From NCBI RefSeq assembly GCF_000022025.1, contig NC_011886.1, positions 3,389,209 through 3,453,208 on the forward strand: a stretch of DNA of 64,000 nucleotides, in the 5' to 3' direction. The translations under genes and the position numbers were made by a program. Source of the stretch: Pseudarthrobacter chlorophenolicus A6 (lineage in GTDB: Bacteria; Actinomycetota; Actinomycetes; Actinomycetales; Micrococcaceae). This document shows, in pieces, positions 23,820-32,464 of this stretch (its first letter is position 1; each line of letters opens with the position of its first letter). Under the pieces are notes generated by a model that had not been told where the DNA came from, searched no databases, and saw only the letters and a list, made by a program, of their open reading frames with translations.

Positions 23820-24575
23820 ATGGCCACCATGCACCGCCGCCCGCCCGCACCACAGCCGGAACTGTACCGCTTCGCTCCCCTGGACTTCGCCGCCCTCGGC
23901 ACGTACGTGGCCATCGCCGGCGTCTTCACCGTGGCCGGCGAGCTCCTGGCGCCGGCGCTTCAGCAACTGGCACCTTCCCCGGCGGCGGCGTCCTACCTGG
24001 TCAACCTGATCTTCTACGGCTCCGTGGCAGTCCTGGCGTTCCTGGCCGCCCGGCGGGTGGTGGTGCGGGACCTGCGGGTCCTGGCCACCCGCCCGTGGTT
24101 CACGCTTCTGATGGTCCCGGCCTCGGTGATCGTGATGATGATCCTGACTGCCGTTGTGGTGGCTGCGGGCGGTGAGGCGCAGACCTCCGCCAACCAGGCG
24201 GGCCTGCAGGCGCTGATGCAGCAGGTTCCGGCCTGGCTGATCGTGCCCGTCCTGGTGGTGGTGGGCCCGTTCGTGGAGGAGTACATCTTCCGGCACCTCC
24301 TGATCGGGAAACTCAGCAGGCGGCTGAACATCTGGCTGTGCTGCGTCCTGTCCGTGGTGTTGTTCGCCGGCATCCACATCGCCGGCCAGGAGGCCATCAC
24401 CCTGACCGCGCTGCTGCCCTACCTGGCCATGGGCGCCACCCTGGTGTTCGTCTACGTCTGGACCGGCCGGAACGTGATGTTCTCCTATTTCGTCCACGCT
24501 GCCAAGAACCTGCTGGCGGTGGTCTTCATCTACGCCATCCCGCCGGAACTGTTCGAACAGCTCCAGCAGGCCTGA
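23820..24575 (+). CDS. CPBP (CAAX-like) intramembrane metalloprotease
   Basis: 251 residues with about seven membrane helices. The motifs are FVEEYIFRHLLIG (EExxxR, motif 1), FAGIHIAG (FxxxH, motif 2) and a late SYFVHAAKN (HxxxN), the glutamate protease motifs of the CPBP/Abi family. Bacterial members act in bacteriocin self-immunity or membrane-protein processing; the role here is unknown. TAGGCT (23808-23813) ends six bases before the ATG, so the mRNA is likely leaderless. It ends three bases from the convergent carbohydrate-enzyme gene. Confidence 0.88.
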   Translation: MATMHRRPPAPQPELYRFAPLDFAALGTYVAIAGVFTVAGELLAPALQQLAPSPAAASYLVNLIFYGSVAVLAFLAARRVVVRDLRVLATRPWFTLLMVPASVIVMMILTAVVVAAGGEAQTSANQAGLQALMQQVPAWLIVPVLVVVGPFVEEYIFRHLLIGKLSRRLNIWLCCVLSVVLFAGIHIAGQEAITLTALLPYLAMGATLVFVYVWTGRNVMFSYFVHAAKNLLAVVFIYAIPPELFEQLQQA

Positions 24576-24578
24576 TTC

Positions 24579-26363
24579 CTAGGGCGTTCCGCTGCTCCCC
24601 CGCAGGACAAAACGGTGGCTGCCAGCGGTCCGTCCCGTTATGAACACCTTCAGCCCTTCCGAGGCGTTGGTCCCCGCCAGGTAGCGGTAGTTTTCGCCCG
24701 GGTTGTACGCGGGCGGAGCGTCCGGGTCAGCAGGCAGGCCCGGCCCGAACTCGATGGTGTCCGAACCCACCCGGTAACTGCCGGTCCCCTGCACGAGCTG
24801 GAAGGCTTCCGGCGTGCCCGAAGCCGGGACCACGCCGTCGAGCACGCCCCCGGACCGGAAGGTCAGTTCCAGCGCAAAGGCGGTGTCCGCGCCGTCGAAG
24901 TCCAGCTCGAGGACGGCCTGCCCCTGTTCGGCCCGGACGGTAACCTCCGTGCCCAGCCGGTGGACCACCGTGGGCCTGCCTGGAAAGTCCATGCTGGCGC
25001 TGAACCGGCCTTCGTGGCCCAGGGCGTAGATGCCGTCCTCCCGCCTGCGGGCGGCGGGCAGTGGCAGGTAGAAGTTTGCTGAAAGCTCCTCGGACAGCCG
25101 GACCGTGGCGCCGTCCCGTACCGTGTGCTGGCTGCGGAACGGACCCAGGTCAAAAAAGCTGCGGGACAGCCGCACGCCGGAGAGCACCGCTGCTCCGTGG
25201 GCGAACCGCAGGAGCGTGGGGTTGCTGGCCAGCCCGGACACCACACCCGGGACCAGGTCGTCGCAGCCGCCGTACACGGTGGTCACTGCGCTCCCGGCCC
25301 GGAACCGGTAGGCGCCGCAGGTTTCCAGTGCGGCGGCCGCCGGAGCGAGCGGGCCCGGCAGGGTGCTGTCCGTTGCCGTGGCTCCTGCCGCCCCTTCCGG
25401 AAGGGCTGCGTGCAGCCAGGGGTCCAGCCGCAGCAGGGCCAGCAGTTTGGCGGGTTCGTGCAGCGGGAGCGTCCCCAGCCAGGCGGCCGCCGCGGCAAAG
25501 TCCGGGTTGGCATCCTGGATGGCCAGCCGCCGGTAGAGCGGCAGGAACGGGGCCGCCCCGAAGTCCATCCACTGGTCCTGCCGGCGGGAGAACACGGATT
25601 CCAGGGTTCCGTCCGGGTTGAACCAGGGCAGGAAGGCCGTGAGGTTCCGGCGGACGTTGTCCAGCAGTTCAGTCCGGCCCGCATGGTCCGCGATGGCCAG
25701 CAGGGAAGGGTTGGTCACGGCCGAGGCGTACAGGGCGCTGCGCTCGGAGTACATGCCGTCCGGCAGCTGGTCGATGCCTTCGGCCAGCCATTCGTCGATC
25801 CTGTCCGCAATGTCCTGCCGCGGCTGCAGCGCGTTGATCCTGGCCAGGGCGGCACTCAGTTCCCAGCGGTGGTTGGGGGTGTGGACTCCCCCGGCCACCA
25901 GTGCGTCGGTGGCGCGGGAGATGATGCCCGCCAGCCGGCCGTCCGCAGCCGCGAGCGCCGCCCCCGGCGCTTCCACGGCACGGATGATGCCCAGGGCGAT
26001 GCACGCATCGTTGAGGGTGAAGGCGGAATCCGGCGGTGAACAGAGGTTGGTGCCGTCGAACAGGCCGGTGGGGCCTTGCAGCTGTTCGAGCCGGTCCAGG
26101 CACCGGCGCATCGCGTCACCGGTGCCGTCAGCGGCGGAGCCTCCAGTAGAGCCGCCTCCCCCGGCACCATCCCCGCCGGGGCCGTAAAAGGCGGAGCCGG
26201 GCTCCGTGGTGACGGCGGCCAAAGCCAGCAGCCTGCCCATGGCGGCGCGGTGCGGAAGAGCCGCGGCGTCGTCGTCGTGCGTGGCCAGGAACGCTGCGAC
26301 GCTCCGGTCCGCCGCCGCGACCACCTGGGCGCGGAAAGCGGTGTCAGTGGTTGTTGTTTCCAC
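24579..26363 (-). CDS. Uncharacterised (alpha/alpha)-toroid carbohydrate enzyme, heparinase-like
   Basis: 594 residues, no signal peptide, so probably cytoplasmic. The first 330 residues are helical with HTPNHRWELSAALARI (about 162-177), AEGIDQLPDGMYSERS (194-209) and ESVFSRRQDQWMDF (255-268), motifs reminiscent of polysaccharide lyase/heparinase II-III toroids. The last 250 residues look like a beta-sandwich. A Gly-rich low-complexity insert is at about 62-82. It is the last gene of an ABC sugar-import operon (four bases after the permease). It probably processes an imported uronate or deoxy oligosaccharide. Family and activity are inferred and uncertain. Confidence 0.6.
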   Translation of the reverse strand: METTTTDTAFRAQVVAAADRSVAAFLATHDDDAAALPHRAAMGRLLALAAVTTEPGSAFYGPGGDGAGGGGSTGGSAADGTGDAMRRCLDRLEQLQGPTGLFDGTNLCSPPDSAFTLNDACIALGIIRAVEAPGAALAAADGRLAGIISRATDALVAGGVHTPNHRWELSAALARINALQPRQDIADRIDEWLAEGIDQLPDGMYSERSALYASAVTNPSLLAIADHAGRTELLDNVRRNLTAFLPWFNPDGTLESVFSRRQDQWMDFGAAPFLPLYRRLAIQDANPDFAAAAAWLGTLPLHEPAKLLALLRLDPWLHAALPEGAAGATATDSTLPGPLAPAAAALETCGAYRFRAGSAVTTVYGGCDDLVPGVVSGLASNPTLLRFAHGAAVLSGVRLSRSFFDLGPFRSQHTVRDGATVRLSEELSANFYLPLPAARRREDGIYALGHEGRFSASMDFPGRPTVVHRLGTEVTVRAEQGQAVLELDFDGADTAFALELTFRSGGVLDGVVPASGTPEAFQLVQGTGSYRVGSDTIEFGPGLPADPDAPPAYNPGENYRYLAGTNASEGLKVFITGRTAGSHRFVLRGSSGTP

Positions 26364-26367
26364 GGCC

Positions 26368-27315
26368 TTAGTCCTTCAGTCCGGCGCTGACATCGGCGTT
26401 GAGCACGTACTTCTGGAACACGAAGAACACGAGCACCAGCGGCAGGAGGGAGATAACCGAGGCCCCCAGCAGCACCGGCCAGTCGATGTTCTCTGCGCCC
26501 ACGATGCTGCGCAGCGCCACCTGGAGCGTGTACCACTTGGGGTCGTTGAGCACGATCAGCGGCCAGATGTAGTCGTTCCAGCGCCACTGGAAGGAGAAGA
26601 TGGCCAGCGTGAACAGGATGGGCTTGGACAGCGGGAGCATGATCCGGAAGAAGATGGCCAGCTCGCTGGCACCGTCGATCCGGGCGGAGTGCAGCAGGTC
26701 GTCCGGGACGGTGAGGAAGAACTGCCGGAACATGAAGACGCCGGTGGCCGTCAGCACCGAGGGCACGATGATGCCGGCCAGCGAGTTGTACAGCCCCAGG
26801 TCCCGGATGACCGAGAACGTGGGATTCAGGATGACCTCGGTGGGCAGCATGGTGGTGGCCAGGATGCACACGAAGAACAGCCGGGTGCCCTTGTTGTTGT
26901 ACTTGGCCAGGGCGTATCCCGTGCAGGCGCTGAAGAAGACCGTGAGGACCGTGGTGACGATGGAAACCGTGGCCGTGTTCAGGAAGTACTGGGCGAAGTC
27001 CACCCTTTCCCAGGCGTCCACGAACCCCTGGAAGGTCCATTCGCGCGGAATCATGGACAGCGGGTAGCTGAAGAGTTCACTGCCTGGCTTGAAGGAACTG
27101 AGCAGGAACCAGAGCAGCGGGAACGCGTAGATCGCGGCGATCAGCCACGTCACCACAGTGAGCGGGACGGATGCCTTGGCGCGGGCCTCCCGGTTTCCCC
27201 GTGGCTTCTTCTTCGGCGTCTTCGCCGGGTCAGCGGGCGGCGCGGCAGGGATTTGGCCCGCCCCGATGGCCGCTTCCCCGGCGACGGCGGGAGGCAGGTT
27301 TGCAGCTGTTGCCAT
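26368..27315 (-). CDS. Sugar ABC transporter permease (MalG-like)
   Basis: 315 residues, six membrane helices plus a Lys/Pro-rich N-terminal tail of about 50 residues. SARIDGASELAIFFRIMLPLSKP is the EAA loop that contacts the ATPase, and the C-terminus ends FVFQKYVLNADVSAGLKD as in CUT1 MalG-type subunits. It partners the MalF-like permease three bases upstream and the binding protein. No ATPase gene is in the operon, so a shared MsiK-type ATPase is likely. Confidence 0.9.
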   Translation of the reverse strand: MATAANLPPAVAGEAAIGAGQIPAAPPADPAKTPKKKPRGNREARAKASVPLTVVTWLIAAIYAFPLLWFLLSSFKPGSELFSYPLSMIPREWTFQGFVDAWERVDFAQYFLNTATVSIVTTVLTVFFSACTGYALAKYNNKGTRLFFVCILATTMLPTEVILNPTFSVIRDLGLYNSLAGIIVPSVLTATGVFMFRQFFLTVPDDLLHSARIDGASELAIFFRIMLPLSKPILFTLAIFSFQWRWNDYIWPLIVLNDPKWYTLQVALRSIVGAENIDWPVLLGASVISLLPLVLVFFVFQKYVLNADVSAGLKD

Positions 27316-27318
27316 GGG

Positions 27319-28263
27319 TCAGCCCTTCTTCCGGTTGAACCGCAGCTGGATCAGCGCGATGGCCAGCAGGACCACCATCAGCACCATGGAGGCGGCGCTG
27401 GCGTAGCCCACCTTGGACTGCTCGAAGCCGGTCTTGTAGATGTACTGCACGATCAGGGTGTTCTCCGTGCCTGGACCTCCGTTGGTCAGCGCCTGGATCA
27501 TGGCGAACTCCTTCATCGCATGGATGGTGGACAGCAGGATGACCATGAACGACGTCGGCGCGATGCCCGGGAGCGTGACGTGCAGGAAGCGCTGCCACGC
27601 GTTCGCCCCGTCCAGCTCTGCGGCTTCCAGCAGGGCCTCGGGGATGTTCTTCAGCGCGGCGATGAAGAGGAGCATGTTGAAGGCCGTGCCGCCCCAGGCT
27701 GAGGCGAAGATGACTACAGCGAGGGCCAGGTTGCCGTTGCTGGACCAGGGCAGCGCACTGCCGCCGGCGCCGGTGATCAGGAAGTTGACGAAGCCGAAGT
27801 CCTGGCCGAACAGCCACTTCCAGATCACGCCCACCACAATCGGCGAGATCAGCCAGGGCAGGAAGATCACCATCTTCGCCGCCGTGCGGCCGCGGACGGC
27901 CCTGCTGACCAGCAGCGAGGCCACCCCCAGCGAGCACACGTACACCAGCGGCACGGACAGGACCGTGTAGACAAACGTCCTGCCCAGCGCCGCGTAGAAC
28001 GTGCTGTCCGCGAGGAGCTTCTGGAAGTTGGCCAGGCCAATGAAGTGGAGCTTGCCCACCCCGCGGTAGTCCGTGAAGGAGTACAGCATCCCCAGGGCAC
28101 CCGGCCAGACAAAGAAGACCAGGAAGAGCACCGCGTTTACGCCCACCAGGACCAGCGGGGCGATGACGTAGCGGTTGCGGCGTTTCTGCTGCGACTTGGT
28201 CCGGAAAACCCCTGTGGGGGGCTTCCCGGGAGCCGCAGTAGTGCTGATGGTTGGGTTGGCCAC
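27319..28263 (-). CDS. Sugar ABC transporter permease (MalF-like)
   Basis: 314 residues, six membrane helices, with EAAELDGANAWQRFLHVTLPGIAP as the EAA loop and WPGALGMLYSFTDYRGVG in the first periplasmic loop, both typical of CUT1 MalF/UgpA-type permeases. It forms the channel with the MalG-like subunit encoded three bases downstream. The binding-protein gene ends four bases upstream, so the operon is compact. Confidence 0.9.
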   Translation of the reverse strand: MANPTISTTAAPGKPPTGVFRTKSQQKRRNRYVIAPLVLVGVNAVLFLVFFVWPGALGMLYSFTDYRGVGKLHFIGLANFQKLLADSTFYAALGRTFVYTVLSVPLVYVCSLGVASLLVSRAVRGRTAAKMVIFLPWLISPIVVGVIWKWLFGQDFGFVNFLITGAGGSALPWSSNGNLALAVVIFASAWGGTAFNMLLFIAALKNIPEALLEAAELDGANAWQRFLHVTLPGIAPTSFMVILLSTIHAMKEFAMIQALTNGGPGTENTLIVQYIYKTGFEQSKVGYASAASMVLMVVLLAIALIQLRFNRKKG

Positions 28264-28267
28264 TGGC

Positions 28268-29539
28268 TTAGGCGCCGTTGTAGAGCTTCACGATGTTGTC
28301 CACCGTGGTTTTGGCATCCTGGCTGCCGGAGAGCATCTTCACTGTCTCTTCACGCAGCGGGTCCCCGGAGAACGGGGTTTCGGCGTACGCCTCGGCCACC
28401 ACGCGCTTGATGGCGTTGTCGCCCTTGGCATCGTTCTCCGCAATCTGCTTCTGGTACAGCTCAAAGGACGGCTGCTGGAACTGGTACTCCACCTTGAGGT
28501 CCTTGGCCGGCAGGTAGCCGCCCAGCTGCGCGAACTCGGTGTAGTTGGCGTCCTCGTAGAACCAGTCGATGAACTTCTTGGCTTCCTCGTCCGCGCCGGT
28601 GTCCTTGAAGGCCACCATGAAGCCGCCGCCAAGGTTGGTGGCGTTGACTTCCTTCTTGGGCAGCGGCACCGAGAGCCACTCGAAGTCCTTGATGTTCTTG
28701 TTGAAGTCAGCCACCTGCCAGCTGCCGGAGTAGTACGCGGCCACCTGGCCACTCTTGAACATGGCGTTGCCGTCCTCGCCGCTGAGCCAGACGGACTTGG
28801 GCATGGTCTTGTCGTCGTTGATCTTCTGGAAGTACTCCAGGGTTTCCACGGCCTTGCTGTCGCCGGCATACTTGCCGTTCTCCTTGGCGAAGGCAGTGCT
28901 GCCGAACTCGTACATCATGGCGCGGAGGCGGTGCCCGGAGCGGTCCATGACAAAGCCGTACTTGGCGCCGGCCTTTTCCCGGACCTCGTTGACGGCGACA
29001 ATGAATTCATCCCAGGTCCAGGTGCCATCGATGGCGGTGGGGTATTTGACTCCGGCCTTGTCGAACAGGCTCTTGTTGACGAACAGGCCCACGGCAGTGA
29101 GGTCCGAGGGGATGGCGGGGATGATGCCGTCCGGGGATTCCTGCAGGTACTTTTCATCGATGTTGTGGGACTTGGCGATGTCCGAGAGATCCTGGAGCTG
29201 GTTGGCCCACAGCGGGTCGAGGCCGGTGACGCGCGCCAGTGCCGGCAGGTCGTTGGCGGTGGCAGCGTTCTTGAGCTTGGTGGTGATGTCTGCCGTGGGC
29301 ACGTCCACCACCTCGATGGTGATTCCCGTGGCTTCCTTGTACTTCTTGGCCGCCGCCGCGAACGCGCCGCCCTGGTTGGTGTCACCGGAGAGGACCAGCT
29401 GGAGCGTCTTGGACCCGGAGTCCGAGGAGCCGCCACCGCCGCCGCAGGCAGTCAGGCCGGCAGCAAGGGCTGACAGTCCGAATGCGGTCAGGCCGAACTG
29501 GCGGCGGGTGATGCTTGAGATTCTTGTCTTCTCTGACAA
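28268..29539 (-). CDS. Sugar-binding lipoprotein of the ABC importer
   Basis: 423 residues. The start carries SSITRRQFGLTAFGLSALAA, a twin-arginine motif, then lipobox LTAC and a Gly run, so Tat export and lipid anchoring are both likely. The mature part is a cluster B (CUT1) solute-binding protein with LVLSGDTNQGGAFAAAAKKY and a GEDGNAMFKSGQVAAYYSGSW segment. There is no ATG near the signal peptide; TTG 29539 (LSEKTRISS) is preferred over an ATG at 29668 that would add a Cys/Arg-rich tail. First gene of the four-gene operon. Confidence 0.88.
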   Translation of the reverse strand: MSEKTRISSITRRQFGLTAFGLSALAAGLTACGGGGGSSDSGSKTLQLVLSGDTNQGGAFAAAAKKYKEATGITIEVVDVPTADITTKLKNAATANDLPALARVTGLDPLWANQLQDLSDIAKSHNIDEKYLQESPDGIIPAIPSDLTAVGLFVNKSLFDKAGVKYPTAIDGTWTWDEFIVAVNEVREKAGAKYGFVMDRSGHRLRAMMYEFGSTAFAKENGKYAGDSKAVETLEYFQKINDDKTMPKSVWLSGEDGNAMFKSGQVAAYYSGSWQVADFNKNIKDFEWLSVPLPKKEVNATNLGGGFMVAFKDTGADEEAKKFIDWFYEDANYTEFAQLGGYLPAKDLKVEYQFQQPSFELYQKQIAENDAKGDNAIKRVVAEAYAETPFSGDPLREETVKMLSGSQDAKTTVDNIVKLYNGA

Positions 29540-29652
29540 TGGTCTGTCCTGTCTCTCAGTGCTCCTGGCCTTGCAGCAAGGCCTTTGCCGATGGTGAAAG
29601 CTAAGCCCACTCCGGCAGCACTGCCGGCAAGGAAAAGCCTTTCCGGACCCAA

Positions 29653-29681
29653 CTGTGACGTATGTCATGACATATTGTCAA
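29653..29681 (-). promoter_or_regulatory. Promoter of the sugar ABC operon with internal palindromic operator
   Basis: On the minus strand a perfect -35 TTGACA (29681-29676) is followed after about 18 bp by CACAGT. The spacer holds a perfect 14-bp palindrome, TATGTCATGACATA (29661-29674), flanked by TGAC/GTCA half-sites. Binding there would block the promoter; the regulator gene is not in the window. Confidence 0.6.
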
Positions 29682-29767
29682 GAGCACTTTTCAGCGTTGT
29701 AGATCGGTCTCCACCGCGGAAATGCAGCCCCCTACCGCTGGGACGCGTGCGCCTTTACCGTGGTGGG

Positions 29768-30208
29768 ATGGGACTGAATATCCAGATTGTCATCGACTGC
29801 CGCCGGCCGCACCAGCTCGCCGACTGGTGGGCGGAAACCCTTGAATGGTCGGTGGAGCCGCAGGATGCCGGGTTCATCCGCTCCATGATCGAGCAGGGCT
29901 TTGCCACCGAAGACCAGACCACCACCCACCACGGGAACCTGGTGTGGAAGGACGGCGCCGCCATCCGCCCGCCTGAGGAAATCGACATCAAGGCGCCCAG
30001 CCGCCGCCTCCTGTTCCAGACCGGCGAGGACGAAAAGGTGGCGAAGAACCGTGTGCACTGGGACGTCAACCTCGCCGGCCGGGACAAGGATGCGGTACGG
30101 AGCGAGCTGGAAGCACGGGGCGCCACGTTCCTGTGGACAGCGCGCCAGGGACCGCACTCCTGGCACACCATGGCGGACCCCGAGGGGAACGAGTTCTGCA
30201 TCAGCTAA
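29768..30208 (+). CDS. VOC family protein (glyoxalase-like domain)
   Basis: 146 residues, starting MGLNIQIVIDCRRPHQLADW and ending MADPEGNEFCIS, where the Glu is the typical last metal ligand position of this family. The middle contains a substrate-pocket-like EDEKVAKNRVHWDVNLAG segment seen in actinobacterial glyoxalase-like domain proteins (glyoxalase_6). Function is unknown. ATG 29768 lies six bases after TACCGT (29756-29761) with no ribosome site; the upstream in-frame ATG at 29585 is across the divergent promoter and is rejected. Confidence 0.82.
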   Translation: MGLNIQIVIDCRRPHQLADWWAETLEWSVEPQDAGFIRSMIEQGFATEDQTTTHHGNLVWKDGAAIRPPEEIDIKAPSRRLLFQTGEDEKVAKNRVHWDVNLAGRDKDAVRSELEARGATFLWTARQGPHSWHTMADPEGNEFCIS

Positions 30209-30230
30209 GCACGATTACTAGACTTGGACG

Positions 30231-31184
30231 GTGAGCAACCAAATTCCCGCCCCGGTGTCCGATGTCTTCGATCCCACCCGCTGGCGGGTGGTAGCCGGTT
30301 TCGAGGACTTCCAGGACATGACCTACCACCGCCAGGTGGAGCGGGATGCCGACGGCGGCTGGGTGCGTGACCTGCCCACGGTCCGGATTGCCTTCAACCG
30401 GCCCGAGGTGCGCAACGCGTTCCGCCCCGGCACCGTGGATGAGCTCTACCGTTCACTGGACCACGCCCGGATGACCCCGGATGTGGCCACCGTGCTGCTC
30501 ACCGGCAACGGCCCCTCCCCCAAGGACGGCGGCCACTCGTTCTGTTCCGGCGGGGACCAGCGCATCAGGGGCAGGGACGGCTATAGGTATGCCGACGGCG
30601 AGACGCAGGAAACCATCGACCCCGCGCGTGCCGGCCGGCTCCACATCCTGGAAGTCCAGCGGCTGATGCGCACCATGCCAAAGGTAGTGATCGCTGTCGT
30701 CAACGGCTGGGCGGCCGGCGGCGGGCACTCGCTGCACGTGGTGGCGGACCTGACCATCGCTTCCCGGCAGCACGGCAAGTTCAAGCAGACGGACGCCACG
30801 GTGGGCAGCTTCGACGCCGGCTACGGTTCGGCACTTCTGGCCCGGCAGATCGGGCAGAAAGCCGCCCGGGAAATCTTCTTCCTGGCCCGCGAATATTCCG
30901 CGGAGGACATGGTCCGGATGGGGGCCGTCAACGAAGCCGTGGACCACGAGCGGCTTGAGGACGTGGCCCTGGAGTATGCCGCGGACATCGCTAGGCAGTC
31001 GCCGCAGGCCATCCGGATGCTGAAGTTTGCCTTCAACCTGGCCGACGACGGCCTGGCCGGCCAGCAGGTTTTCGCCGGTGAAGCCACCCGGCTGGCCTAC
31101 ATGACGGACGAGGCGGTGGAGGGCAAGGAAGCCTTCCTGCAAAAACGGGACCCCGACTGGTCCAGCTTCCCGCACTACTTCTAA
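30231..31184 (+). CDS. menB: 1,4-dihydroxy-2-naphthoyl-CoA synthase
   Basis: MenB closes the second ring of menaquinone from O-succinylbenzoyl-CoA. The 317-residue protein is a crotonase-fold enzyme with FCSGGDQRIRGRDGY, GWAAGGGHSLHVVADLTI and DATVGSFDAGYGSALLARQIG, all diagnostic of MenB, and ends DWSSFPHYF. Length matches actinobacterial MenB. The GTG start at 30231 is six bases downstream of TAGACT (30219-30224), so the transcript is probably leaderless. menE follows after 14 bp and menA after a further 75 bp. Confidence 0.95.
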   Translation: MSNQIPAPVSDVFDPTRWRVVAGFEDFQDMTYHRQVERDADGGWVRDLPTVRIAFNRPEVRNAFRPGTVDELYRSLDHARMTPDVATVLLTGNGPSPKDGGHSFCSGGDQRIRGRDGYRYADGETQETIDPARAGRLHILEVQRLMRTMPKVVIAVVNGWAAGGGHSLHVVADLTIASRQHGKFKQTDATVGSFDAGYGSALLARQIGQKAAREIFFLAREYSAEDMVRMGAVNEAVDHERLEDVALEYAADIARQSPQAIRMLKFAFNLADDGLAGQQVFAGEATRLAYMTDEAVEGKEAFLQKRDPDWSSFPHYF

Positions 31185-31198
31185 GGCAGGAGCGGCAC

Positions 31199-32389
31199 AT
31201 GAACAGCACCTCCCCCAATACCAGCCACCTCAACATCGAGCCCGTGCTCAAGGCCCTGGCGGCCGCGCTCCACGGCGAGGGTCCCGCCGTCGAACTCTCC
31301 ATCGGCGCGGACGGCGCCCTCGTGGTGGGGCACATCGAAACCCCGGGCTGCGACGACGCGGTGGCGGTGGTCCGCACTTCCGGTTCCACCGGCGCACCCA
31401 AGGCCACTGTCCTGACGGTGGAGTCCCTTGCAGCCTCCTCGATGGCCACGGCGCTGGCGCTCAAGGGCGAAGGCCAGTGGCTCCTGGCACTCCCCGTGCA
31501 GTACGTCGCCGGGATCCAGGTCCTGGTGCGCTCACTGTTCGCCGGGACCCGGCCGTGGGTGATGGACATGTCCGGCGGTTTCACGCCCGAGGCCTTCACC
31601 GCCGCCGCCCTGGAACTCACGGACAAGATCCGGTACACCTCTCTGGTCCCCACCCAGCTGCAGCGTCTCCTGGACGATCCCTCCCCGGATACGCTCGCCG
31701 TGCTCCGCCGCTTCAACGCCATCCTCCTGGGCGGCGCCCCCACCCCGCCGGCGCTGCTCGACGCTGCCCGCGAGGCAGGGGTCCGGGTGGTCACCACCTA
31801 CGGTTCGGCGGAAACCTCCGGCGGCTGCGTCTACGACGGCTACCCGCTGGAGGGCGTCTCCGTCCGCGTGGCCGCTGATGGCCGCATCCACCTGGGCGGC
31901 GACACCATTGCGGCCGGCTACATCGAGGCCCCGGACGAGGAAACCGGCACCTTCTTCGAAGAGGACGGCGTGCGCTGGTACCGCACCAGCGACATCGGCA
32001 AGATCGACGACGACGGCCGCCTCACCGTGCTGGGGCGCGCGGACGACATGATCATCACCGGCGGCATGAAGGTTTCCGCCGCGGACGTCCAGGAAAAGCT
32101 GGAAAAGTCCGACGGCGTCGCGGCGGCCTTCGTGACCGGCGTACCGTCCGAGGAGTGGGGCCAGGCCGTGGCCGCCTACGTGGCGTTGGCCGCGGCAGGC
32201 GCGGCAGGGAACCCTGAGGCGGGTCCTGCCACCGACATCGACGGCCTCCGGAACTCCTGGCAGCGGGACCTGGGCTTTGCTGCGCCAAAAACCGTCCTCA
32301 CCGCGCCTGCCCTGAAGATGCTTCCGAACGGGAAACCGGACCGGCTGGCCATGACCGCCGAACTCAGCGCCCTGCATCAGGGAAAGTAG
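31199..32389 (+). CDS. menE: O-succinylbenzoate-CoA ligase
   Basis: 396 residues, shorter than typical acyl-CoA synthetases but usual for actinobacterial MenE. VRTSGSTGAPKATVLTVES is the P-loop motif, TTYGSAETSGGCVYDG the A5 region, WYRTSDIGKI and GRADDMIITGGMKV the A7-A8 hinge, and LKMLPNGKPDRLAM carries the catalytic Lys of the C-terminal lid. It activates O-succinylbenzoate with ATP and CoA for MenB. AGGAGCG precedes the ATG. It is between menB and menA. Confidence 0.94.
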   Translation: MNSTSPNTSHLNIEPVLKALAAALHGEGPAVELSIGADGALVVGHIETPGCDDAVAVVRTSGSTGAPKATVLTVESLAASSMATALALKGEGQWLLALPVQYVAGIQVLVRSLFAGTRPWVMDMSGGFTPEAFTAAALELTDKIRYTSLVPTQLQRLLDDPSPDTLAVLRRFNAILLGGAPTPPALLDAAREAGVRVVTTYGSAETSGGCVYDGYPLEGVSVRVAADGRIHLGGDTIAAGYIEAPDEETGTFFEEDGVRWYRTSDIGKIDDDGRLTVLGRADDMIITGGMKVSAADVQEKLEKSDGVAAAFVTGVPSEEWGQAVAAYVALAAAGAAGNPEAGPATDIDGLRNSWQRDLGFAAPKTVLTAPALKMLPNGKPDRLAMTAELSALHQGK

Positions 32390-32464
32390 AGTGGAGCTGC
32401 ACTACTGCGGCGCAGGCCTGCCTGGCCTCCTGCCGCTTACACGAAACAACACGAGGTACTGACC

